A stretch of 64,000 bases of DNA from Mesodorylaimus sp. YZB2_4 (lineage: Eukaryota; Nematoda; Enoplea; Dorylaimida; Dorylaimidae): positions 124,001 through 188,000 of the forward strand of contig JASANH010001085.1 of NCBI GenBank assembly GCA_030248295.1. The letters are read 5' to 3'. A program made the translations under genes and the position numbers. The notes beneath the pieces are model-generated. The model saw only the letters and a list, made by a program, of their open reading frames with translations, did not search any database and was not told the DNA's origin. Positions 46,677-60,509 of this stretch are shown here, one piece after another (within the stretch, counting starts at the first letter, position 1; each line of letters starts with the position of its first letter).

Positions 46677-49160
46677 TTGATCCTAATCAGTCAGTCGCTC
46701 CAATTTGGCTGTTCCTTTTCTGATTACAATGAGGAAACATGGATGATGGCTAGTGAATTCTTGCATGAGCATCTGAATACATCGAATGTCCCCTGCGGCC
46801 GATTCTATGACTATGTTTGTGGAAATCAGACTAGTTATCCGAGCCCAATGCATCCTTTTGGGGAACCGCTACTCGGGGTTATCAAAGCATTGAGCAGGGC
46901 GTTGGATAAAGTTGCTCTGAAGAGCAGTAATTCGGCGCCATCCGAAAAACTGGTCAAAATATTTTATAATAGCTGCCTGCAAGCTCAATCAGGAGTCAAA
47001 GAAACAGAAAGAACTGTGGTTGAACGAAAAATTCTGGCCATTGCGAACGAGACGGAGAATGTTTGGCAATTTTTGGGTCGTATAAGACGTGAAGTCAACT
47101 TGAACTTCAAAATCGACTTTGTGACTCATGGTAATCACATTGTAAAAGGGGCGCAAATGAGCATACTTCCATCACCTTCGTCATCTACTATAGAAAACAC
47201 CGACAAGCCTGAAATAAAAACACTTTCGGAGTTGCCTGAACTTTTGCCCAATGTCGACTGGGCGTCTTATTTTGACGGGCTGGTGCCTGAAAATATAAAA
47301 AGATTTTTTCACATTCAAAATAAGACAATTAAAGTTGCCATTTTTGCCAAGGAAAGAATTATTATGGCTGCTGAAGGGATCAACCAAAATACTGTTTCTA
47401 GTATCCGGCAAACTTTAATTAAGGTTTACACTACAGGGCAGTACTTTTCATTCAGTGAAGCGGGCAAGTCTGTCGAAGAGATATGTTTGGCAGAAACGGT
47501 AAGCCCTAAAATTTTTCAGAAAAATTTTGTTTTCAAAGTTTGAATTTTTCAGCTGATACATTTGGCTCCAGCGACAATCAAGCTATACATGAAAGAAGTC
47601 AATCAAGATGTCGGCGAATGGCGCTACGATCTGATTAAACTTTATCGCGCAGTCGTCGCGGCATTCCGTTTTTTATTGGCTGGCGTGGACTGGCTGAGCG
47701 AGAGTGATCGAGAGAAGATACAACAGAAAATCGATGACATGACATACTCTTCCGGACTGCCAAGCTGGATCGATGACGAAGTTAAGGTGGCCAAGGAAGC
47801 CAGCCAATATTTTTATGATTCAAATGTGTCAATCAATGAGAATTATCGCCGATTCAGAAAAGTCCTTTTTGATCATCATTTGCGAGCAATAGTGTTTGGT
47901 GAAGAAATAGATATTGCTTTGAACTTGGAAGAGAATGGTTTTTACAACCCACGAAGAAATTTAATTGAAGTAACTTTTGGTAAGTCATTCCAAACTATGT
48001 CCGCCAAGATACAGCAGTCTTATGAAGCCGACTAATACGACGTCAACACAATCACAGATAAAAAGTTTTTAAAAACTGATTTCATTGAAAGATAGAAAGC
48101 TTATTAGATAAAAACTTCCATAGATAGAAAGGCTTTCAAAGAGATATAGTCAAAGGCTCATTATCAGTTTTTCAACTTTTATTTTGTCATTAACTCGTGG
48201 ACTCCAGCAGCAGGCGAATACACGAATTCTTGTAATCGGTTTGGCAGTACTGTATATAGAGTAGATAAAAGTTTTCCGTGCGTGCTTTAAGTGATCTAGG
48301 ACCTATCTGGACCTGATAAAATTATTATATCAGCTTTCTGAGATGATCAATATCCACTGCCGGATATGGGGTTAAAAACAAATTTCAAAAGTTACTGCAA
48401 AAATGTTTGCCGTGGTATTATCAAAATTATTACAGCTCTGCTGATTTATTAGACGCGGCTTTGCCAAAAAAACACACTAAATTCTGGCGTTGTTTCTATA
48501 TTTGCGTGCTCCCTACTTTAGGATTTATAATCCCAGGGTACTACCACGTGGATTATCCGCTGTCTATCAAATATGGACTCGTGGGTAAGATTTAAAATTA
48601 AATTCAAATTTCAAGCACTCTTAAGCTTCTGTTCAGGTTCTATAATCGGGCACGAGATTATGCATGCATTTGACGCTAACCATGTAACACACGCTCCTCA
48701 CACCACTGAAGAATGGTTGAGTGAGCGAGCGTTCGAAGGATTCGAAAAACGGAGGAAATGTTTCGAGAATCACTACGCCCTGGCAGGTATCAGTCCGAAT
48801 ACATTTAGTGAGAATCTGGCCGATATTGATGGATTGAAAGTGGCCTACGCTGCTTACAAATTCGCCTCGCAAACATTCCAGGAAGATCCGCCATTGCCAA
48901 ATATTCAAGAAAGTCACGATCAGTTATTTTTCGTTGCTTATGCACGGAAATTTTGTGCTAATCCAAATCCAAAAAAAGTGAAACCCATTCATGCCCATGA
49001 TGCCCATAGTTCTAGAAAGGATCGAGTCGATATAGCTTTGCAAAATGCGCCTGTATTTGCGAAGGCTTACAAATGTGCAGTGGGTAGTCGTTATGCACCA
49101 TTAAAAACTTGTAGCATGTGGGGCGATATGTACAATCCTGCTCGAGCAATCATAGCCTGA
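46677..49160 (+). CDS. M13 neprilysin-like metallopeptidase 1, leader frameshifted
   Basis: Exons 46677-47498, 47553-47979, 48522-48584 and 48637-49160 give about 611 codons without a stop. The zinc site is HEIMH, with the third ligand in ENLAD, and the C-terminal signature NAPVFAKAYKC...CSMW is intact. The M13 N-terminal part has the FYDYVCGN motif (W to Q after it). M13 enzymes are zinc endopeptidases that cut small peptides outside the cell. The leader is broken: the ATG at 46649, aligned with copy 2's start, is followed by a net 4-bp insertion, so the leader reads out of frame and no in-frame ATG precedes the mature part. The family's NAY motif reads NGF. Either a recent pseudogene, an assembly error, or another first exon is used. 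Confidence 0.8.
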
Positions 49161-50976
49161 GTTAATGGCAGTGTTTGTGATTGCTAGCTTGGTTTTTGCA
49201 GCATTAGCAATACATATGCATTTATGATGAATTTGTAGTGATATAAGTTAACTGTAATGTGCTAATTGTATTGTGATCATACTGCTCAAGCAGCGTGCTT
49301 TTGGGGCAGGCGTTAGCAACAATGATGTGAACAAAAATTACATAGTTTTTCGTGCTAGGTTTTTTAACTGGTTTTTTAACTTCATTTGCTTCTTTTATAA
49401 GATTTAAAGCCGTCGGCTCTTTCTTACGACCGATAAAAAACAGCAATGTGAGTGAAGCTACAGGACAGCTACAGGGTACAGTTACCCCGAGGCACACGAA
49501 ATCTTACTTGCACCAAAGCTGTCATTTTGGAGCTGCAGTCGGTATTTTCAGCGCCTTTAGTAAACAGCTCGTTTATTCTGCGCGCGCTGCTACGTTGTCC
49601 AGGTTAACAATGAGTCTGCAAGCAACCATCAGAAGTGGAAAGCTAGTGCACCGCTGTGGTCGATCGTGTAAAATCAAGTGTTCGAGAACAAGAATCCACT
49701 ATGCCAAGAACAGTCCTGTGTGCGCTTTGAGGTATTTCCTTACTACCATTCTTTTAGCAGTAATAGTGTAAGGTTGACCATGGGTCACTTATTTGGCACA
49801 GGCAGAGGCAGTACGGAGTGTTTCAAAAGCGCTCACGCAGTGCAAAGGGCTGCTCGCAGTGCTATTCTCACACCAACAGCGCAGCAGTTTCCCTGCCGAT
49901 TTCCAGCAAATTTTGACGATGGATTATCTCTTTACCCACCTCCGAAGCAGGGTTAAAATTTATGGGCAATTCTCTGCGATTTTATCCATTTTTCTGGGTT
50001 GTGCGGCATACTGTAGGATTTTGGTGAAACACACAGGTAGATTATCTAGGGTGAAGCCATGGGTAGACTACCAATGGATAATGGTAGGGTATGGTTTTGG
50101 TGAATCACAGATAGGTACTACAATGGTAAAACAACGGATTTTGGCAGTACCCGTGGTGATACAGTCCCTGGGAGTCCACCAGAGTGTGAAGTATCGCAGT
50201 GTAGTGATTGTAAAATACGTTCATGTTTATGTCTTACGCTTATGCGCACTCGAGGGTGAAGGGACTAGTAATATACGAAACGATATGCCTGACCGCGAGT
50301 CGAACACTCGCCAATAGCTGCGCGCCCGGCGTGAAAGGCAGATGCCTAACCCGCCAGGCCCGGATACAGTACTGTACTGGTTTGTCACTCAGCTTCGCTA
50401 CAGCTTAGACTCATGGGCAAAAACATAGTGACACCCTTATAGTCAATTAATCGACCCCGACAGACAGCCTAGTTACTTGCCGGTCTCGTGCGCCAGCGCC
50501 GTGCGAAGGAACCCTTATGAAGAGATTAGAGCTACCACACTTGTCTAACACACGTGCTGTATGTGAAGCACAAGTGGGACAGCTTGTTCAACATAGCAGC
50601 CTTTTAACATATTACCAAAACTTTTTCTTTTTCTTAGAGCGTACAGGACACAAGAAACCAATACATAAACATTAATGCTATCAGAATCTTGGTCCAAAAG
50701 TCAACATTTGCATTACTGTCTCTCCATAATGCACTGATACCGGTTGGTTTCATGAGTAATCTGGAAATGTCAGTTGAAGGTCAGTTTGAAAATATTTCAA
50801 AGGTTATCGGGAGAGCTGATTCAAAGGGCTCGCTGACGTTATCAGAACCCAGAAAAACCAATTTTTTTCAACCCTATCAAATCCGTATATAATACAGCAG
50901 ATGTTTCCAAACATGCATCAGCAGCCTCTTGCTGCCTGTTTGATTCCTTGGTATTGTTTAGCTCACCACCCCAAAA
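49161..50976. other. Spacer between the peptidase genes
   Basis: Apart from the tRNA-like sequence at 50287-50359 and a TATA-like tatataat at about 50886 before the next gene, nothing is supported. Confidence 0.5.
50287..50359 (-). other. tRNA-like sequence, 73 nt
   Basis: Minus strand. The acceptor arms GCCTGGC and GTCAGGC pair fully (one G-T). The T-arm GCGAG/CTCGC encloses TGTTCGA. The middle contains CTGCCTTTCACG, like the tRNA-Glu anticodon loop, but the anticodon stem does not close and the D-arm is short. It is probably a decayed tRNA or SINE head. Confidence 0.5.
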
Positions 50977-53778
50977 ATGACAGGAAAGTATTGGTTTTTG
51001 TTGATCCTAGTCAGCCAGCTGCTCCGATTTGGCTGTTCCTTTTCTGATTACAATGAGGAAACATGGGTAGAGGCTGGTAAATTCTTACATGCGCATCTGA
51101 ACACATCGAATGTCCCCTGTGGTCAATTCTATGACTATGTTTGTGGAAATTGGACCAGTTACAAGGACTCGATGCATCCTTTTGGGGAACAACTAGTTGG
51201 GGTCATGAAAGTGTTGGGCAGGGCGTTGAGTAAGGTTGCTCTGAAGAGTGATACTTCCGCGCCATCCGAAAAGCTGGTCAAGATATTTTATGACAGCTGC
51301 TTGCAAGCTCAATCCGGAGTCCAAGAAACAGAAGGAACTGTGGTTGAACGAAAAATTCTCGCCATTGCGAACGAGACTAAGAATGTTTGGCAATTCGTGG
51401 GTCGTATAAGACGTGAAGTCAATTTGAAGTACGAAATTGACTTGGTGGCTGGTGATCATGGCGTTAGAGGGGCACAAATGAGCATATATCCAAAAACTGA
51501 GAAAGAAACCGACAAACCTGAAATTATAGCTTTTTCGGAATTACCTGCGCTCGTGCCCAATGTCGACTGGGTGTCTTATTTTGACGGATTGGTGCCTGAC
51601 GATGTTCAAAAATTTTTCCGCATACAAAATAAGACGATTAAGGTTGCTGTTTGGGGCAAAGAAAGAATAATTAAGGCCGCTGAATTGATCAACCAAAATA
51701 CAGTTTCCAGTATTACCAAAATTTTAATTGAAGATTACGTTCCAAGACGTAATTCCTCCAATAAAGAGGGCGTATCTGTCGAAGAAAATTGTTTGGCTGA
51801 ATGTGTAAGATTGTGTCAGTTTTAACAAATTAGAAGTCATGTAGAATGAATTTGTCTAAGAAAACTTACAATACAAAAAGCATTCCATTTTTAAATTCGA
51901 TTTTTCAGTTAACGTACTTGGCTCCAGCGACGATCAAGCTATATTTTGGAGAGATCAATCAAGATGTCGGCGAATGGCGCTACGATCTGATTAAACTTTA
52001 TCGCACAGTCGTCGCGGCATTCCGTTTTTTATTGGCTGGCGTGGACTGGCTGAGCGAGAGTGATCGAGAAAAGATACAACAGAAAATCGACGACATGACA
52101 TATTCCACTGGATTGCCAATTTGGATCGATGACGAAGTTAAAGTGGCCAAGGAAGCCAGCCAGTATTTTTATGATCCAAATGAGTCAGTCGAAGAGAATA
52201 ACCGACGGTTTAAAAAAGCTATTTTTGATCAACGTTTGCGAGCAATAGCGTTTGGTGAAAAAATAGAAGACCCCATGCAACTCAGACAAAATGGTTTTTA
52301 CAATTCAGAAAAAAATTCAATCGAAGTGCATTTCGGTAAGTCATTCTTTTGTGCTGGACAAAAAGGCTTCAAGAGAAACTCTCACAACGAGGTTGAACAT
52401 GGCTTAAATTTAGGACAGTCAAACCACAATGGTGTAGGACAGGATTTAGGACATGCCCTATGGGTGTCCAATAAACGTCTGAAATCGGATGCAAGACGTC
52501 AAAAGTACGCGGGGTTTTTAGAAAAATTGGATGCCAGCGAACAGCTATGCCATTATTTCCGGAATGTCCGAGAGAGTTCTTGGATGTCACTGTTGAGCGC
52601 AGGTTGGGTGTTGTAGGAGTAGGTCGGACCCTTGTTCCCACACATGCTAATCATGCCCTGCGTCCATTGTGAAATTGGAAGCTGCTTTACCGCGGCCATC
52701 TTCCCTGAGATTTACCCAGGCCAAATGCGCTGCTTGAAAAATCAGAGACGTGCAGAAATGATAGCATGTTCAGCTTACGATTTTGGACAAGTATCTGCAT
52801 TCATTTGGATTCGGCCACTTTGAAGTCCTTGAAGGTATACTCAGGGATTAAAGTATTTTCTAACCTCTTGCCTCCCAGGTTTTGTTTTTCGAGAATACTG
52901 TCAGAGGCTTTATTTCCTCGGGTCTTATCACGTGGACGCCAACTTTTTATATGCTTGTGACAGTGCCATAAAAAAGCTCGCAGAGGCCCTTTATCTTGAT
53001 AAATATAAAACAAAAATACAAAACTACTAAAAAAGTTAGATGGGATCATCAAAATTATTACAACTACTAGTTTACCAAGCATGGCTTTCAAACTTAGAAA
53101 TGCAGCAGTCCTTCTGGCGGCGGTCCCTCTGTTTTTTAACTACTTTTACTCTAGGATATATAAGCCCGCCGAACCATCATGTGGATTATCCACTGGCTGT
53201 GAAATATGGACTCGTGGGTGAGATTTAAATTTAAATTTGGATTTCAAGCACTCCTAAGCTTCTGTCCAGGTTTCATAATTGGGCACGAGATAATGCATGC
53301 GCTCGACGGAAACCATGTGGCACACGCTCCTCACACCACTGAAGAATGGTTGAGTGAGCGAGCATATGAAGGATTCGAAAAACGGAGGAAATGTTTCGAG
53401 AATCAGTACGCCCTGGCAGGTATTAGTCCGAATACATTTAGTGAGAATCTGGCCGATATTGATGGATTGAAAGTGGCCTACGCTGCTTACAAATTCGCCT
53501 CGCAAACATTCCAGGAAGATCCGCCATTGCCAAATGTTCAAGAAAGTTACGATCAGTTATTTTTCGTTGCTTATGCACGGAAATTTTGTACCAATGCGGG
53601 GAAAGTGAAATTTCTAAGTGCGCATAGCCCTCATAGGCATAGAGTCGATATAGCTTTGCAAAATGCGCCGGTTTTTGCCAAGGCTTACAAATGTGCAGTG
53701 GGTAGTCGTTATGCGCCATTGAAAACTTGTAGCATGTGGGGCGATATGTACAATCCTGCTCGAGCACTTAAGGCTTGA
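50977..53778 (+). CDS. M13 neprilysin-like metallopeptidase 2
   Basis: Exons 50977-51804, 51909-52335, 53155-53217 and 53270-53778 encode 608 residues (phases 0, 1, 1). A signal peptide (FLLILVSQLLRFGCS) suggests secretion rather than the type II membrane anchor of mammalian neprilysin. Peptidase_M13_N begins with FYDYVCGNW. The catalytic part has HEIMH (about 445-449), ENLAD with the third zinc ligand (about 498), HSPHRHRVD and the C-terminal Cys-Ser-Met-Trp. The length is below the usual 700-750, mostly because the central N-domain is shorter. The NAY substrate motif is NGF. Intron 2 is about 270 bp longer than in copy 1 and holds foreign-looking sequence (about 52350-52650). It is a probable extracellular peptide-degrading enzyme, tandem to copy 1. 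Confidence 0.88.
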
Positions 53779-55221
53779 AATCGTGTTAGTGTTTGCGATT
53801 GCCAGCGTTCGCATTGAAGCAACACATTGTGCGTTTATGCTAAATTCATGAGTGATATAACGTGACTCCGCGACGCATGATTTGGAATTTTTATCATACG
53901 TTTCAGATGCGTACTTTTGGGGTAAGCTTGAGTGAAAATGGTGTTGTCGAAGCGACCTTTCCCAAACTAAATTTGCTTCTTTCGCTGGATCAAAACCGGA
54001 TGCTTTACATGCGATATTGTTAAGGACACAGTAAAGTAAAATTTGTCGCTTACCTCGCTAATGAAATATCCCTTATGTAAGTGTTATTTAGGTGTTGAAA
54101 TCGATTTTATCTAAATAACTAGTATGCGCTCTGTTTCTTCGCCCGTGTTCTCCCTGTGTCTGTAAACCAGCAAACAAGTATGGGCAAGGAGGGGGCCGGG
54201 GGCTAGGAGATAAACCGTTTGCTGGGTTGGCCAGGACATTGAAACCCTTCCTCTCTAACAATTCCCCCCCCCACCCCCCCCCAGCCGACCTTGTCCATAT
54301 TTGCAGCAAATGTAGCGGAGATAGAACCTATACTGACTGTCAGTGCAGCCGATGGTGTGAAATCCGATATCGCGATCAACCCCCTCGATCGATGCCGCAA
54401 CTTTTCAGGCAATGGTCGCCTATTAGGTTTATGACCGCTGATCGTTGACCAATTATCACTTCCATAGTCTTCAGACGATGTCGATCATCGAGGTGCTGAA
54501 ACATTTTCACAACGTCTGTGGTGGCGCTTCTTTAACGTACGGATGAACAGCCGCTCCGAGGTAGCAGACAGATTATGGACACTCAACCTGAGTGAGACTT
54601 GCGAACATTTTCTTGTGAAGAAGAACGCAGCCTCGACATCGACGTTTCAGCAAGCGCGACTACTTAGACTGGCCGACTGCGCGATTTACACTGACAGTAA
54701 GAGACAGCAGCCTCTACTCCAACTCCCTTCACTCACTCCTCCCTTCCGCGTATTTTTCTCTTCCCTACCCTGCTAGGGAACTATGCGACTATGAGTCACA
54801 AGCGACGTTTTTGCGACCCAGCGAAGTCGAATGGGTCCCCCTCCACCCTATCCTCAACAGTCAACGCGCACCCGCTCCCAAGTGCACAGCAGTGATGCGC
54901 AAGGCAATAATGGCGCCACACTCGAATCACAAGGACAACACGTCCTCGCAGCATTTCAAGCATGGGACAATAAGTTCAAGAAAATGTCAGTTGTTATTAC
55001 ATTAGCAACTGTCCTAGTGTGATTCTGCAGGTCGTCCTGGACGTCTTTTCTGTGTTCGAATGTCCTGTACAAATGTACACTCCAGATAAGTATCTCTCAT
55101 ATTTCTGGTAAGCCAGCTATTTTTAAAAAATCAGATGAGAAAGAAAGGCCTCAATCTCTTTTTGATGACACGGTCAAAATGTGGAAAGGAAGAAACAGCA
55201 TTTTTCTATCATTCGGGATGA
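53779..55221. other. Spacer between peptidase and channel genes
   Basis: No gene supported. A C homopolymer interrupts 54265-54285. Confidence 0.5.
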
Positions 55222-58200
55222 TCACTTTTCCTCTTTATCTGTACTTTGGTCCTCATCTTTCGATGATTTTCTTTCACTGCCTTGAGGAGGTGTAATCGCA
55301 GTTTTACGCGCTGTGGACTTCTTAATATGAGGGAAATGGTGTTGTATGTTGACTGCTTCTGCTTGTTCGGCAGTCATTCGCCTCCTCTCGAACTCGCTGG
55401 CCAATGCCCTGACGGACGGCAGATTGTCCGCTGGTGCCGTTGAACGTCTACTCGATTCAGGTCTCTCATCCAGAAGTGGTACTTTGCGCAATGAGCGGTT
55501 AATTGTAGCTCTTTCCTCGAATGACATGGGAGTTGACGAACCGCTAATCGAGATCGACGTTGAATGTCGTTTGAAGGGGGCTGGCATCTTTTGCAAGCTC
55601 ATCTGGCGAAATAATGGGGCCATGGCGGGCGTTGGGGCGGTTGAGGAAGTTGTAGGAGGGGACTCGCCTGTATCACTATTTCTAGACACTAAATGCGCGA
55701 CGCGAGAGAGGATTCCTGTTTGGACGCCGATGGTGCGTAAAGGAGATTCGGGAAGAGCAAGCGCAGTCTGAGTTGAACATTCGGCCAGATCGAATACACT
55801 GGAACCAGTTTGGACATGGCTTTCGCGGCTGTGCCTAAAAGAAGCGTGTTTGGAATTTGGACAATGTCTGTCTATGGACGAGCCCCCGGATCTGCTAGGG
55901 TTTTTCCTAAGACAAGCAGTGTTAGTGACAGGTATGGGCCCGGAAAAGATTTACTGTGTCATGGGATGCTCACAGGGCTTGCACATTGGGGTAGTGAAGG
56001 AATAGTGGAGCAGAAAAACGACCAGCGCGCTAAATTTTGATATTTTGGAGCCTCGAGGGTTAAGGACGTGGAGAATGGCTGAGGCCACGGTAAAAAGACC
56101 CTATAGACCAGCTGAATCGAATTTGCTCACACACACTCACGTCGTCGCAGTCTGACTGCTAGCCTGCTCCGTTCCGATCTTGGTCTGCACATTCGCGTCG
56201 CTCATATTCAATGATGACGACCACGTTTGCGTGTCTCGTTCGCTTATTTCCAAATTAGTCTGCGATTCGGCTGAGCTCAAATGGAAAAATGCTTGTCCAG
56301 CTTGAATTCTTGTTTCTGTCGTTTCAGGCTCGATTTGTGACCCAGTTTCATCGACTTCCAGCACTGTTTGCAAGGCTTCGTCAGTCTGATCGTAGATTGT
56401 CTGCGAACTACTCGGTCCCATCTCAAAGTAGGACATGGAAGTCTGGATGACGGCGTTGGATGGGGTCGGGGTCGTCGTTTGTGCTTGCGAGTCCCGCACG
56501 TCAAACAGGGATTGGCGGGTCTGGACAGGCGCTTCCCGAGTTTGATACAGTGTCTGCGACTGGCTTTCTTTTAGAGCATATATAGATTGGCGAGTTTGAC
56601 TGAACGTGCTGCTGGTTTGACTGGGACGCGTCTGCGCCGCTGAATCAATTTTGCTTTCCAATGTCGTTTGACTTTCAGCTTCTCGCAAGGCGAAGAAGCT
56701 TAATCGCGTTTGGTTACCTTCCTCAGATCGATTGTATATTGTCTGGGACCCACTGTCTCGAAGAGTATACAAGGCCTGTGTCTGAACATACGCATCATCA
56801 CGTTCCAAATACGTCTGCGATCCCATCGAGGTCAATGACGCCAAATCAGCCCCATACTGTTGACTTCGTTCCATCGTTTCAGGCAAATGTGTCTGCGATT
56901 CGGTACAGCGTCGTGGTGTGGGCGAAAGCAGCGTTTGGGATGAAGAATCTTGTAGACGCCATGCCGAACTGAAAGTTTGCGATAGACGATCGCTGGTCGT
57001 CTTGGTCAACGTCTGCGACCCGGAATCTCGAAGTTGATATAAGGATGATCGCGTTTGAATTTGTCGGACGACTCGAGCCGATGGGCTGCCGTTGAGATCT
57101 GTTTGACTACTCGCCTCTCTCAACTGAAACGCAGCGAAGCGAGACTCCAACGGTTTATATTCTTCCTCTGTCTGACTGCTTTCTGTGGCAACCTTGGTCT
57201 GTTCATCAGTTTGACACGAAACGTGGCGAACCAGGTCGGATTGGACGGGTGTGGCGCGACTACCCGCAGTCGAGGGTCGTGGTCCAGATTGGATGAATGA
57301 AGGTTGTCTGGTTAGCTGTTCTTGTTCTTTCTTTTCCATGAACAGTTGCACAGCCTCAAATTGTTGAGCTAGATCTGTTTTCTTCTCGACGGACAAAATA
57401 TTTGGTAAACCAGTGCTTGGATCCAGGTTAGTTAATGTTGCTGGGAGCTCGATCCCTTGAGCTTTAGCTTCTTCTTGAAATCGTTGCATCACAATTTTTC
57501 TTTTACCTTTGCTGAAAATAGTGCAGTTTTAGAAAAATCAATTAATCCACATACAAATACCTTCTATTAAAAACGAAATTTTGAGGTTTGGCTATAAGTA
57601 AACGTCATAGAAAGGGTATTCTTTATTAATTTCACTTTATGCTGTATTTTTAAATTTCCCGCTTTTTTAAACGTTTTGCTAACAATAAATCTAAATAGTT
57701 ATCTGGGATAACACCAATGCAAGATATTAAATTCTGTTTTAAAGGATACAATGCTTCTTATTTGTAGTCTCTGATTTGTGTAGAAGCTGTAATCTGCCAT
57801 TTTTCTGATAATGACAGCGCAACGTCTGATTCGCATTTTCTGCTTTTTTGCTCTGTATAAATTTTTCTGTATTCGAGGTACGACTAGGAGGCCTCTTCAT
57901 TATGCGATAGCTAGTACTGTAGTTGACAATGCTTTGGCTCTTTTTGCGCTTGCTTTTAACATTAATATTTTTAAAATCAGTCATAAAGCCTCACCTGAGC
58001 AACGGCATAAGAAATTTGGCCTTTTTGTTCGATCCCCAGGCCTGTATAATCCCCATATTGGCATGCACACCACCTTCGCCATCCGACACTCGCTGCAAGT
58101 ATTCGTTGAGTAATTTCATTAGCAGCGACATGTAAATATCTTCCAATTTTTGCTGCACCACATTTACAGTGACGCTAACCATGGCTAATCCGATAAATAC

Positions 58201-60509
58201 CAGACCAACATTCATGATCATATATTGGGGGTAGTCAGGAACAATATCTCCGAACCCTAAAAGAGGAAAAACTTGATTACTTCCGATTTGAAAAGGCTGA
58301 AAATTTAAGTTCGCGCCATATTTCTGCTTATGACAGATGTAATGTTATAAATAGTCGACCAGTGCCAAAAACTTTTGTGTGCCAACCGAAACTACGGCTC
58401 TTTATTTACTGTTTTATAACTCTGGCTCAGTTATAAACGAGCCCAATTTTTGGTTGGAAAAAGAGGAATATGTGATCAGAAAATGATAGTTTATCAAAAA
58501 CTATGAGACTTACCGATTGTACTCATACTAACGAAGAAAAAATAGAAGGAGGTAAAATAATCCCAATCTTCCCAAAAACAGAATATTCCAGCGCATAAAA
58601 ATAACCAGCCGATCATACAAATCATGGTGGCCAAAACGGGTGGATTATGCTCATATTCTGCTTTTATCTCACCATCTGCATCTTTTTCACCCGTTTCTGG
58701 CTTTTCGTCCTTTTCGGGTAGCATTCCCGACTCGACGTCCTTCTCGCGAACACTACTGACTCGTTCTCGAAATGACATGCTACGGCGGACCTTCTGGCCT
58801 TTTCCACAGAAGGAACAAAATATTTGACCATAAAGTAGAGTCAAATTGGTCATAAGCCTGAGCAGAATATTGCCTAGTTGATTGAGGACACTCAAAGTGA
58901 GTGGAATGCCTATTATTGCGTAGAAAATGGTTGTTATTCGACCTGGAGTTGTTGTGCAAACGATATTGCCATAACCTGAAACAGGGTAGGTACTGCACTT
59001 ATTCTGTGAAAGCAAGGCTTGGCCACACATACTGTACCAGGGTACTGTGCACCTGAAAATCACATGTCGAGAATAATCTTTCTGGCTTACAGACGAAGTA
59101 CACTTTAGAATCGATCTCGAAATATTGAAAAAAAAGTATGATATTCAGATTCATCTCCCACATATTATAGGGGTAGCCAAAATTTTAGTCCGCTATCTCA
59201 ATATCGAAATATCGAAATTTTTATTTCCCAAGAGTCCCCTTTTGCAATCAAGAATTTCGTCTTTTTTCATGGATGGTGGAGGTCCAGAATTTTGGATACC
59301 CCCTATGATACGTACTGTAGGTGCCGAATCTGAATGTCATACTCTTTTTCAATATTCCGACATCGATTCTAGAGTGCATTTCTAGAGCTTACTGAAATTT
59401 AAAAGCTTTTGCAATCTGCTTGACCCACAGATTATCCATTCCTGCAAAAGCACTGATACTGTATTTGCTTTTTGGTGAAACAGCCCCTAGAGAAACTTTA
59501 CGCTGTTCCCAGTAAATCAGGGTGCAGTCGGTTATCTGTGCTTGTCTGGGTTCATTCATTATTTTGCCCTGGGCTGGCTGGCGATGAGCTCGGCCCTCAA
59601 GCTGGGTTATTCCAGCCTTACTGCAGGATGTCCTTTTCTGCTAGACCCTGTGGGATGTATTTACTGTGTAGAGCATTTTCTTACTGCAGCAGTTGCGTCG
59701 TGAAATCCAGAGCTTCGCTTTGATGAATCATATTGCACCGGTATGTACCTACTGCATTTGATTGCATATAGTCCTTACTAGTGATAAGATATTCTGTAAA
59801 ATGGATTCTGATTAGAGGTATCTGGAACCCTGGTCTGACTTCTTCAAGATAATGCAGCAAAGGTGTAAGAATTTTAGCCCCATCCGTATGTTTTTTGTGG
59901 CAGAACGATAAAAAGAGTGTAATGCAGCCCCATGAGCATAGAACGCGGTGAGTTTATGTCGTGCTTCTGAAAAATGATACTAAAATCGAGTGTTCTGTTT
60001 AATGCTCCAGTGCTGCACTCATCCCTTTTTGACTTACCAATAGTTGTATAAATAGATCCAGCATAGAGAATGGCGTTATAGAATCCCCAACTAGTCTCTT
60101 CTTCACTGACACTAAACCCAATATTCGTTTCGAATTCGTGAATAGCTTTTACAATCATTGCAGTCCTATTCCGCACGTCCCAGTCTCTGTCCACTGTGCT
60201 AATGTTATTGACGGCGTCCCGCAACGCCTCTCTGGCCTCTTCTACTTTCATTCTGTGCGCCAGTCGTTGGCTCATGTCCGAATCTCGTTCCAAAGCCATA
60301 AATATCCATGCCCCCACCACAGAGTACACCATGATCATGAAGAAGGGTGCAAGAGTTTTCAGTTGATTAGTAAAACAGTTGTAGCATCGCCTGAGGAGTG
60401 TGGGTGGTGGTGGCGGGGAGGGTGGTGGAAAAGGAGGTGGATAGACGGATGTGGGCGTTGTGGGTGGAGAGTTGATAGTCGACGTTTCGATTTCTGAACC
60501 ATTGTCCAT
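55222..60509 (-). CDS. Two-pore-domain K+ channel (TWK type) with long QT-repeat tail
   Basis: Five exons on the minus strand: 60509-60038, 58975-58514, 58256-57995, 57511-56141 and 55834-55222, giving 1059 residues; every junction is GT-AG and in phase (1, 1, 2, 2). A proline-rich N-terminus precedes M1 (about 52-73). Pore 1 has TTIGYGN (about 155-161), then M2 (172-195), M3 (271-292), pore 2 with STIGFGD (309-315) and M4 (323-345). Two such filters per subunit define K2P leak channels, which work as dimers in the plasma membrane. The tail of about 700 residues begins with the family-like PLLSKGKRK and then carries 32 Gln-Thr dipeptides, mostly SQT, VQT or AQT, in a loose repeat (QTRxSLYxLRDSGSQT). 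The end is basic and Ser-rich. Usual K2P tails are far shorter. The channel identity is firm; the tail's role is inferred. Confidence 0.9.
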
